Of a stretch of 51,518 bases of DNA, positions 45,121 to 51,518 are shown in pieces. The notes beneath the pieces are model-generated. The model was not told the DNA's origin and ran no database searches. It saw only the letters and a list, made by a program, of their open reading frames with translations. The translations under genes were made by a program, and so were the position numbers. The stretch is from Aureimonas sp. Leaf427 (lineage in GTDB: Bacteria > Pseudomonadota > Alphaproteobacteria > Rhizobiales > Rhizobiaceae): assembly GCF_001425485.1 (NCBI RefSeq), contig NZ_LMQW01000051.1, forward strand, positions 203,765-255,282, given 5' to 3'. Within the stretch, counting starts at the first letter, position 1. The number at the start of each line of letters is the position of its first letter.

Positions 45121-46311
45121 ATGAGCAACGACCGCAACCGGATGCTGCGACGGCAGGCCATGTTCTGGGGCATCACGGCCCTCGTGGTCCTGGCCCTTCT
45201 CTACCTCTTCGCCGGCATTCTCCTGCCCTTCGTCTTCGGCATGGCGATCGCCTATTTCCTCGATCCCGTCGCGGACTGGCTGGAGAAGCGCGGGCTGTCG
45301 CGGCTGATGGCGAGTCTGGTGATCCTCCTCGTCTTCATCGTCGTTCTCACGGGCACGATGCTCGTCGTCGTTCCCGTGATCGGCAGCCAGATCGCCTCCT
45401 TCGTGGAGCGCCTTCCGTCCTATCTGGACCGGCTTCAGCAGCTGGCGCTCCAGGCGCGCACCGGTCCGCTGCAATGGCTGTTGCCGGGCGACGAATCGGC
45501 GCTGAAGCAGGATTTCGGCAAGATCGTCAGCGAGGGCTCCGGTCTCGTCTCCACCGTGATGGCCTCGCTCTGGACGTCCAGTCTGGCCTTCGTGAACTTC
45601 CTGTCGCTCTTCGTCGTCACTCCGGTCGTCGCCTTCTACCTGCTCCTCGACTGGGACCGGATGGTGCGGCGGATCGACGACTGGGTGCCGCGCCAGCATG
45701 TGACGACGGTTCGCCGCCTTGCCTCCGAGATCGACCGCGCCGTCGCGGGGTTCCTGCGCGGACAGAGCAGCGTCTGCCTGATCCTCGGCACCTATTATGC
45801 GGTCGGCCTGTCGCTGGTCGGCCTGAACTTCGGCCTTCTCATCGGCCTCTTCGCAGGCCTCATCTCCTTCGTTCCCTATGTAGGCTCGACGGTCGGCCTG
45901 TTCCTGGCGCTCGGCGTCGCACTTGTGCAGTTCTGGCCGGACTGGATCTGGGTCGCGGCCACGCTCGCCGTCTTCTTCACCGGCCAGTTCTTCGAGGGCA
46001 ACATCCTTCAGCCCAAGCTCGTCGGCGCCTCGGTCGGGCTCCATCCGGTCTGGCTGATGTTCGCGCTCTTCGCCTTCGGCGCGCTGTTCGGCTTCGTCGG
46101 CCTGCTGATCGCGGTGCCGGCCGCGGCCGCGGTCGGCGTTCTCATGCGCTTCGTGATCAACCAGTACATGCAGAGCGAGATGTATTACGGACGCAGCCTC
46201 GGGCAGGAGATCTCCAAGCCCGGCGCCCTCGCGGGACAGCCGATGCGCGCGGCGCTCGACGCCGAGTTCCGCCCGGTCCTGCCCGGCGGCGATGCGGTCC
46301 CGAAGGCCTGA
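45121..46311 (+). CDS. AI-2E family transporter (PerM/UPF0118)
   Basis: A 396-residue inner-membrane protein with about eight hydrophobic segments, beginning after a short basic N-terminus (RNRMLRRQAMFWG). Family marks include PFVFGMAIAYFLDPVADWLEKRG, the large extramembrane segment near residues 80-140, and the C-terminal FVPYVGSTVGLFLALGVAL and EGNILQPKLVGASVGLHPVW. The family was named for AI-2 export in E. coli TqsA, but most members have other or unknown transport roles. GGAG precedes ATG. hdaA follows 40 bases later. Confidence 0.92.
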   Translation: MSNDRNRMLRRQAMFWGITALVVLALLYLFAGILLPFVFGMAIAYFLDPVADWLEKRGLSRLMASLVILLVFIVVLTGTMLVVVPVIGSQIASFVERLPSYLDRLQQLALQARTGPLQWLLPGDESALKQDFGKIVSEGSGLVSTVMASLWTSSLAFVNFLSLFVVTPVVAFYLLLDWDRMVRRIDDWVPRQHVTTVRRLASEIDRAVAGFLRGQSSVCLILGTYYAVGLSLVGLNFGLLIGLFAGLISFVPYVGSTVGLFLALGVALVQFWPDWIWVAATLAVFFTGQFFEGNILQPKLVGASVGLHPVWLMFALFAFGALFGFVGLLIAVPAAAAVGVLMRFVINQYMQSEMYYGRSLGQEISKPGALAGQPMRAALDAEFRPVLPGGDAVPKA

Positions 46312-46351
46312 TGGCGCGCGGGTGGGCGAACCGGCCGGAGGCCGTCCGGAC

Positions 46352-47104
46352 ATGACGAGACCCTCGCAGCTGCCGCTCGACCTGCCGCATCGCGCCTCGC
46401 AGGCGCGGGACGATCTGATCGTGACGGCGGCGAACCGGCTCGCGGTCGCCGCCGTCGATCGCTGGCCGGACTGGGGCCATCCGGTTCTCGTCGTGGTCGG
46501 CCCGCCCGGCGCCGGCAAGTCGCATCTGGCGGCGGCCTGGGCGGAGATGGCGGGCGCGGTGCCGCCTTCGCCGGATGCCACGGGCGACGAGCCCTTCGCC
46601 GTCGTGATCGACGATGTCGATCGCGGCCGCTGGAACGAGGCGGAGATCTTCGGCATCGTCAATGCGGCGCGGCTCGGCGGCGGCAGCGTGCTCCTGACCT
46701 CCCGCGTCCGGCCGGCCGCGATGGAGATCGCGCTTCCCGATCTCGCCTCGCGCCTGAAGGCGGCGACGAGCGCCGAACTCGGCGCGCCCGACGAGGCGCT
46801 GCTCGAAGGGGTTCTCGCCAAGCTCTTCGCCGATCGGCAGATGGCGGTCGATCACAAGCTCGTCGCCTATGCCGCCGCGCGCATGGAGCGCTCGCTCGAT
46901 GCGGCGAATCGCTTCGTCGCCGCCGTCGATCGCGAGGCGCTCGCCCGCAAGGAGCGCATCAACCGATCCCTCCTTGCCGATGTTCTCAAAGCGCCCGATT
47001 TTGGGGGAAACGATAGAAAAATCGCGAAGCCGGCTGACCATGACAGCGAAATAGGCAACAAGGGAAGCGACAGCGCCGAAGAAGGGCGCAGCACGGAGAG
47101 TTAA
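46352..47104 (+). CDS. hdaA: DnaA-homologous regulator HdaA
   Basis: A 250-residue AAA+ protein related to DnaA domain III, whose job in alphaproteobacteria is to inactivate DnaA after initiation together with the sliding clamp. QLPLDL at residues 6-11 matches the clamp-binding motif of Hda, supporting that role. Walker A GPPGAGKS lies at 50-57, Walker B VVIDDVD near 88-94. There is no DNA-binding domain IV; the C-terminal 30 residues are polar. ATG 46352 has GGAGG upstream. ppk begins two bases after its stop. Confidence 0.92.
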   Translation: MTRPSQLPLDLPHRASQARDDLIVTAANRLAVAAVDRWPDWGHPVLVVVGPPGAGKSHLAAAWAEMAGAVPPSPDATGDEPFAVVIDDVDRGRWNEAEIFGIVNAARLGGGSVLLTSRVRPAAMEIALPDLASRLKAATSAELGAPDEALLEGVLAKLFADRQMAVDHKLVAYAAARMERSLDAANRFVAAVDREALARKERINRSLLADVLKAPDFGGNDRKIAKPADHDSEIGNKGSDSAEEGRSTES

Positions 47105-47106
47105 GC

Positions 47107-49461
47107 GTGGAGAAAGAGGACACCGCCGCCGGCGAAGTGCGGCCGGTGCGTCGTAGGACGCGGAAAACGAGCGGAACAGCCGACGTGACGGCGGCGCCGG
47201 AAGCGGCCGCGACCGTGAAGGCGGCGACGAGCTCGGTCGCCAAGATCGCCGAGCGGCTGGCGGCGAACTCCGCCGAAGCCAAGCCCGACGTCTTGGCCGA
47301 ACGGGCCGAGCCTGCGGAAATCGCCGAGCTTCCCGCGGACCGGTTCATCAACCGGGAGATCTCCTGGCTTCAGTTCAACCGGCGCGTGCTGGAGGAGGCG
47401 CAGAACACCGCCTATCCGCTGCTCGAGCGCGTGCGGTTCCTGTCGATCTCGGCCGGCAATCTCGACGAGTTCTTCATGGTGCGCGTCGCCGCGCTCGCCG
47501 CCCAGGTGCGCGCCCTCATCACGCTTCGCAGCGACGACGGGCTGACGCCGCAGGAGCAGCTCGACCAGATTCTCGCCGAGGTCGGCCGCCTCCAGGAGGA
47601 GCAGCAGGCGTCCCTGGCCGAACTGGTGAAGGACCTGCGCCAGGAGAACATCTCGATCGTCGGGGCAGGGGACCTCAAGAAGGACGACCGGGTCTGGCTG
47701 GAGCGCCATTTCGAGGAGGCGATCTTCCCGGTGATGACGCCGCTGTCGATCGACCCGGCCCATCCGTTTCCCTTCATTCCCAATCTCGGCTTCTCCATCG
47801 CCCTGGCGCTGATGCGCGAGCGCGACGGGCAGCCGATGAACGCGCTCCTGCGCCTGCCGACCGCGCTGCCACGCTTCGTCGAACTGCCGGTGGACGACAA
47901 GGGCCAGCTGCGTTTCGTGCCGCTGGAAAGCGTCGTCGCGCTTTTCATCTCGCGCCTGTTCCCCGGCTACCGCGTGCGCGGCTCCGGCACCTTCCGGCTG
48001 ATCCGCGATTCCGACATCGAGGTCGAGGAAGAGGCCGAGGATCTCGTGCGCCTCTTCGAGACGGCGCTGAAGCGCCGCCGGCGCGGGCAGGTCATCCGCA
48101 TCGAGTTCGATTCGATCATGCCGGAAGACCTGCGCATCTTCGTCGCCAGCCAGCTCGGCGTGCCCGAGAACCGCGTCTCCGTGATGGAGGGCATGCTGGC
48201 GCTCGAATCGGTCTCGCAGATCGTCCGCTGCAATCGCGACGACCTGAAGTTTCCGCCCTACATTCCGCGCTTTCCCGAGCGCATCCGCGAGCACAACGGC
48301 GATTGCTTCGCCGCGATCCGCGAGAAGGACATCGTCGTCCACCACCCCTACGAATCCTTCGACGTGGTGGCGCAGTTCCTGTGGCAGGCGGCGTCCGATC
48401 CGAACGTGATCGCGATCAAGCAGACGCTCTACCGCACCTCCAACAACTCGCCGATCGTGCGCGCGCTCGTCGACGCGGCCGAAGCCGGCAAGTCGGTGAC
48501 GGCGCTGGTGGAGCTGAAGGCGCGCTTCGACGAAGAGGCCAACATCAAGTGGGCGCGCGATCTGGAGCGCGCCGGCGTGCAGGTCGTCTTCGGCTTCATC
48601 GAGAAGAAGACCCATGCCAAGCTCTCGCTGGTCGTCCGGCGCGAGGAGGGCAAGCTCGTCAACTTCGTCCACATGGGCACGGGCAACTACCACCCGATCA
48701 CCGCCAAGATCTACACGGACCTGTCCTACTTCACGACCGATCCCGACATCGCGCACGATGTCCTCCTGATCTTCAACTACATCACCGGCTATGCCGAGCC
48801 GGCCGAGCTTCGCAAGCTGTCGATCTCGCCCCTCACCATGCGCCGCACCATTCTCGATGCGATCGCGGGCGAGGTGAAGCATGTCCAGGCGGGCCGGCCG
48901 GGCCAGATCTGGATGAAGATGAACGCGCTCGTCGATGCCAAGATCATCGACGCGCTCTATCGGGCGAGCCAGGCGGGCGTCGAGATCGATCTCATCGTAC
49001 GCGGCATCTGCTGCCTGCGGCCGCGCGTGCCGGGCCTGTCCGACAACATCCGCGTCAAGTCGATCGTCGGCCGCTTCCTGGAGCACAGCCGCATCTTCTG
49101 CTTCGGCAACGGCCATGGCCTGCCCTCGGAAAAGGCGCTGGTCTACATGGGCTCGGCCGACATGATGCCGCGCAATCTCGACCGCCGGGTGGAGACCATG
49201 GTGCCGATCACCAATCCGACCGTGCACAGCCAGGTTCTCTCGCAGATCATGCTCGGCAACATCCTCGACAACCAGCAGAGCTGGTCCGTCATGTCGGACG
49301 GCACCTCCCGGCGCATCGTGCCGCCGCCGGAGGAGCAGCCCTTCAACACCCAACGCTACTTCATGACCAATCCCAGCCTGTCCGGCCGGGGCAAGGCGCT
49401 GAAATCCGACGCGCCCCGCCTCATCGCCCGCCAGCGTGCCGAGCATTCGCGCTTTGACTGA
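47107..49461 (+). CDS. ppk: polyphosphate kinase 1
   Basis: Makes polyphosphate from ATP. The 784-residue protein has the full PPK1 architecture; [21 protein letters not shown] begins the N domain near residue 78, and the catalytic domain holds His503 (THAKLSL), the likely phosphorylated residue, and His522 ([10 protein letters not shown]). The first 75 residues are an Ala/Glu-rich extension absent from E. coli PPK. Start GTG at 47107 directly follows the hdaA stop. The gene overlaps ppx by 26 bases. Confidence 0.96.
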   Translation: MEKEDTAAGEVRPVRRRTRKTSGTADVTAAPEAAATVKAATSSVAKIAERLAANSAEAKPDVLAERAEPAEIAELPADRFINREISWLQFNRRVLEEAQNTAYPLLERVRFLSISAGNLDEFFMVRVAALAAQVRALITLRSDDGLTPQEQLDQILAEVGRLQEEQQASLAELVKDLRQENISIVGAGDLKKDDRVWLERHFEEAIFPVMTPLSIDPAHPFPFIPNLGFSIALALMRERDGQPMNALLRLPTALPRFVELPVDDKGQLRFVPLESVVALFISRLFPGYRVRGSGTFRLIRDSDIEVEEEAEDLVRLFETALKRRRRGQVIRIEFDSIMPEDLRIFVASQLGVPENRVSVMEGMLALESVSQIVRCNRDDLKFPPYIPRFPERIREHNGDCFAAIREKDIVVHHPYESFDVVAQFLWQAASDPNVIAIKQTLYRTSNNSPIVRALVDAAEAGKSVTALVELKARFDEEANIKWARDLERAGVQVVFGFIEKKTHAKLSLVVRREEGKLVNFVHMGTGNYHPITAKIYTDLSYFTTDPDIAHDVLLIFNYITGYAEPAELRKLSISPLTMRRTILDAIAGEVKHVQAGRPGQIWMKMNALVDAKIIDALYRASQAGVEIDLIVRGICCLRPRVPGLSDNIRVKSIVGRFLEHSRIFCFGNGHGLPSEKALVYMGSADMMPRNLDRRVETMVPITNPTVHSQVLSQIMLGNILDNQQSWSVMSDGTSRRIVPPPEEQPFNTQRYFMTNPSLSGRGKALKSDAPRLIARQRAEHSRFD

Positions 49462-50968
49462 CTTGATTCCCCAGGGACGGATCGCCGGGCGCACGCCCGT
49501 CGCCGTCGTCGATATCGGCTCCAACTCCGTCCGTCTCGTCATCTACGAGGGCAATTCCCGCGCCTTGACGATGGTCTTCAACGAGAAGGTCCTTTCCGGT
49601 CTCGGCAAGGGACTGGCGCAGACCAAGAGGCTCGACGAGCGCTCCGTCTCCAGCGCGCTCGCGGCGCTGGCGCGGTTCCGCAGCCTGCTCGATCAGGCCG
49701 GCGTCACGGAGGTGCATCCACTCGCCACCGCCGCCGCCCGCGAGGCGCTGAACGGTCCCGATTTCGTGGCGGCGGCCGAGGCCGCGATCGGAACGCCGAT
49801 CAAGATCCTGTCGGGCGCCGACGAAGCCCATTTCGCGGCCGAGGGCGTCGTCGCCGGCTTCCACGATCCGTCCGGCATCGCAGGCGATCTCGGCGGCGGC
49901 AGCCTCGAACTGGTCGACGTCACGAACGGGCGCATCAACACGGGGCTGACCCTGCCGCTCGGCGGTCTGCGCCTTCAGGATCTCTCCGGCAACGACATCG
50001 CCAAGGCGCGGGCGCTGGCCGATGCGCATGTCGGCGGCTGCGGAATGACCGGCAGCGGGGCAGGGCGGCCGTTCTTCGCGGTCGGCGGCACCTGGCGCAA
50101 TCTTGCCAAGCTCCACATGGAGCAGCGCCGCTATCCGCTCCACGTCATGCACGGCTACGAGGCGCCGGCGGCCGACTGGCTGGACTTTCTCGACATGGTC
50201 GCGAGAGGCGATCCCGACAAGATGCCGGGCATCGCGGCCGTCTCCAAGCAGCGCCGCACGCTGCTCGCCTTCGGCGCCGTGACGCTCCAGGCGGTGATCA
50301 AGCACATCAAGCCGGCGAGCATCGTCCTCTCCGCCCTCGGCGTGCGCGAGGGCTACCTCCACTCGCTTCTGTCGGAGGAGGAGCGCCGCAAGGACCCGCT
50401 GATCGAGGCCGCGCTCGAATTCGCGATCCTGCGCGCCCGCTCGCCGCGCCATGCGGTTGAACTCGCCGATTTCAGCCGCCGCACCTTCGAGACGCTGCGG
50501 ATCGACGAGACGCCCTACGAGGAGCGCCTGCGCGAGGCGGCCTGTCTTCTCTCCGACGTCGGCTGGCGTGCCCATCCTGACTATCGCGGAGCCCAGAGCT
50601 TCTCCACGCTGACCTATGCCTCCTTCTCGGCCATCGACCATGCCGGCAGAGCCTATCTCGGGCTCGCCAACTTCTACCGGCACGAGGGCAGCTTCGAGCT
50701 GGGCGTGCAGCCGGAAATGCTGAACCTCGTCGGCCCGCGCCTTCTGGAGCGCGCGCGCCTGATCGCCTCGCTCTTCCGCGTCGCCTATATCCTCACCGCC
50801 TCGGTGCCAGGCATTCTCGGTCGCCTGCAATGGCGCCAGGACCCGCGCGGCGGCTACACGCTGCTTCTGCCGCGCGATCTCGCCGGTCTCATCAGCGAAA
50901 AGCCGGTCTCGCGGCTGGACGCCTTCTCCAAGGTCGTGGACCGCAAGCTCCGCATCGAAGCGGCCTGA
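49436..50968 (+). CDS. ppx: exopolyphosphatase, Ppx/GppA family
   Basis: Hydrolyses polyphosphate from the ends, or pppGpp in GppA-like members. The 510-residue protein has the actin-like ATPase phosphate motifs [18 protein letters not shown] and [15 protein letters not shown] and a C-terminal HD-like domain ([26 protein letters not shown]). The GTG start at 49436 lies within the end of ppk; TTG at 49454 and 49463 are alternatives. Next to ppk, its expected opposite enzyme. Confidence 0.94.
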   Translation: MPSIRALTDLIPQGRIAGRTPVAVVDIGSNSVRLVIYEGNSRALTMVFNEKVLSGLGKGLAQTKRLDERSVSSALAALARFRSLLDQAGVTEVHPLATAAAREALNGPDFVAAAEAAIGTPIKILSGADEAHFAAEGVVAGFHDPSGIAGDLGGGSLELVDVTNGRINTGLTLPLGGLRLQDLSGNDIAKARALADAHVGGCGMTGSGAGRPFFAVGGTWRNLAKLHMEQRRYPLHVMHGYEAPAADWLDFLDMVARGDPDKMPGIAAVSKQRRTLLAFGAVTLQAVIKHIKPASIVLSALGVREGYLHSLLSEEERRKDPLIEAALEFAILRARSPRHAVELADFSRRTFETLRIDETPYEERLREAACLLSDVGWRAHPDYRGAQSFSTLTYASFSAIDHAGRAYLGLANFYRHEGSFELGVQPEMLNLVGPRLLERARLIASLFRVAYILTASVPGILGRLQWRQDPRGGYTLLLPRDLAGLISEKPVSRLDAFSKVVDRKLRIEAA

Positions 50969-50971
50969 TCC

Positions 50972-51214
50972 ATGCTGCGCTTCCTCGGCCTCGCCGCCGG
51001 CGTCGCCCTCGGCGTCGGCCTGTTCCTCGGCGGCAAGTGGTACGTCTACGTGACGGCCACCGCCAACCCGCACGATGCGGAGGGCACGCAGCTCAACGGC
51101 GCGATGCCCGAGCCGCTGAACCGCTGGGGCTGCGGGCAGTTGCACGCCCGGTTTCCGGACGCGCTGGCGCCGGAGGGGTGCAAGGCGGCTGATGGGGCAA
51201 GCTGGCGCGGATAA
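50972..51214 (+). CDS. small single-span membrane protein, unknown function
   Basis: An 80-residue protein starting 3 bases after ppx. Residues 4-25 form one membrane segment (FLGLAAGVALGVGLFLGG); the remainder is a small, probably periplasmic domain with Cys54 and Cys70 (RWGCGQL and PEGCKAA), which could form one disulfide. It does not match a family that I recognise. Close spacing to ppx suggests co-translation. Moderate certainty that it is a real gene, based on the clear anchor, the position and the lack of an overlapping alternative. Confidence 0.6.
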   Translation: MLRFLGLAAGVALGVGLFLGGKWYVYVTATANPHDAEGTQLNGAMPEPLNRWGCGQLHARFPDALAPEGCKAADGASWRG

Positions 51215-51231
51215 GGCTTCAGGATAAGGCT

Positions 51232-51344
51232 CTTCTCCCCTCCGGGGAGAGGTGGCCGGCAGGCCGATGAGGGGCCTTGTTCCGACCGTCGCGGCTGGTC
51301 ACCCCTCATCCCGCTGCCGCGACCTTCTCCCCGGAAGGGAGAAG
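51232..51344. repeat. palindromic intergenic repeat, copy 1
   Basis: CTTCTCCCCTCCGGGGAGAGG at the left arm and CCTTCTCCCCGGAAGGGAGAAG at the right arm each contain a small palindrome; GGTGGCCGGCAGGCCGATGAGGGG and the right-hand CCCCTCATCCCGCTGCCGC give an outer imperfect inverted repeat. Total about 113 bases, non-coding. From memory this kind of sequence is abundant between genes in Hyphomicrobiales (RIME-like). It follows the small membrane gene and may also end its transcript. Confidence 0.65.
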
Positions 51345-51356
51345 AAGATAGTTGTC

Positions 51357-51380
51357 CGGCGTCTCGGCGTCTCGGCGTCT
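51357..51380. repeat. three tandem copies of an 8-bp unit
   Basis: CGGCGTCT is repeated three times without interruption at 51357-51364, 51365-51372 and 51373-51380, in the spacer between the two larger palindromic repeats. Copy number of such short repeats often varies between strains. Confidence 0.7.
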
Positions 51381-51414
51381 CCGGGCGTTGCAGCCGAGCC
51401 GTTCAGAACGAGAT

Positions 51415-51518
51415 TCTGCTCCCCACCGGGGAGAAGTGGCCGGCAGGCCGAAGAGGGGGCTTTGAACCGACCGCTGCGGCAAGTCACCCCTCATCCCGCT
51501 GCCGCGACCTTCTCCCCG
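51415..51518. repeat. palindromic intergenic repeat, copy 2 (cut by window edge)
   Basis: Begins with TCTGCTCCCCACCGGGGAGAAG and shares GTGGCCGGCAGGCCG and CACCCCTCATCCCGCTGCC with copy 1, in the same order and orientation. The central part differs more. The sequence stops at the window edge just after CCTTCTCCCCG, so only the final few bases of the right arm are missing. Confidence 0.6.

Noticed and set aside
47101-49542. An 813-residue minus-strand frame opposite ppk
   Set aside because: ppk has complete catalytic motifs on the other strand; the antisense product has no family features.
51357-51380. Tandem short repeat considered as a CRISPR-like array
   Set aside because: Units are only 8 bases, contiguous and without spacers; no cas genes are present.

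Overview
This window is a gene-dense, G+C-rich stretch of alphaproteobacterial chromosome, almost certainly from the order Hyphomicrobiales (Rhizobiales). The evidence is gene order: rpsF-rpsR-DUF2232-rplI-dnaB followed by radA-cvpA, an SDR gene and purF; fabD-fabG-acpP-fabF-mltG-yicC-gmk facing rsmA-pdxA-surA-lptD-lptG-lptF; pepA-holC; and purN-purM divergent from an AI-2E family gene, hdaA, ppk and ppx. A family-level guess such as Aurantimonadaceae would be weak. No rRNA, tRNA, CRISPR array, prophage or transposase gene was seen.

Layout. 1-1760 (minus): KDO synthesis, kdsA then kdsD (cut by the window edge). 2108-6551 (plus): a LysM envelope protein, an Atm1-type ABC exporter and a lone TadE/TadG-like protein. 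6767-8900 (plus): phosphatidylethanolamine synthesis, psd-pssA plus a PNPOx-family gene, ended by a strong hairpin that belongs to a small palindromic repeat element. 9000-16202 (minus): a GFA protein, an SDR, purF, cvpA, radA, an antitoxin-like remnant and dnaB. 16483-18957 (minus): ribosomal operon S6-S18-DUF2232-L9. 19260-21662 (minus): a PAS-GGDEF-EAL protein with altered motifs. 21896-28432 (plus): fatty acid synthesis, MltG, YicC and guanylate kinase. 28461-36124 (minus): lipopolysaccharide export (LptF, LptG, LptD), SurA-like chaperone, PdxA and RsmA, joined by stop-start overlaps or small gaps. 36420-38410 (plus): pepA and holC. 38441-42456: a secreted alpha/beta hydrolase, an ABC-F ATPase, an inserted vapBC toxin-antitoxin pair and a DinB protein. 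42634-51214: ndk, purN-purM, then AI-2E transporter-hdaA-ppk-ppx and a small membrane protein. 51232 to the end: two copies of a palindromic intergenic repeat.

How the genes fit together. Much of the window builds the cell envelope: KDO for lipid A core, fatty acids, phospholipids, LPS transport to the outer membrane, the outer-membrane protein chaperone, and a septal-type lytic transglycosylase. The rest covers replication (DnaB, HolC, HdaA), DNA repair (RadA), nucleotides (PurF, PurM, PurN, Gmk, Ndk), ribosome assembly and polyphosphate turnover.

I did not find a convincing undescribed system. The most distinctive items are a MITE-like element whose arm supplies the C-terminus and terminator of a PNPOx gene, tandem intergenic repeats at the right edge, an orphan TadE/G-like protein, the vapBC insertion and antitoxin remnant, CtrA-like boxes near envelope genes, and an EAL/GGDEF protein with changed signature residues. 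All functions are read from sequence and remembered family features; no database search was run.
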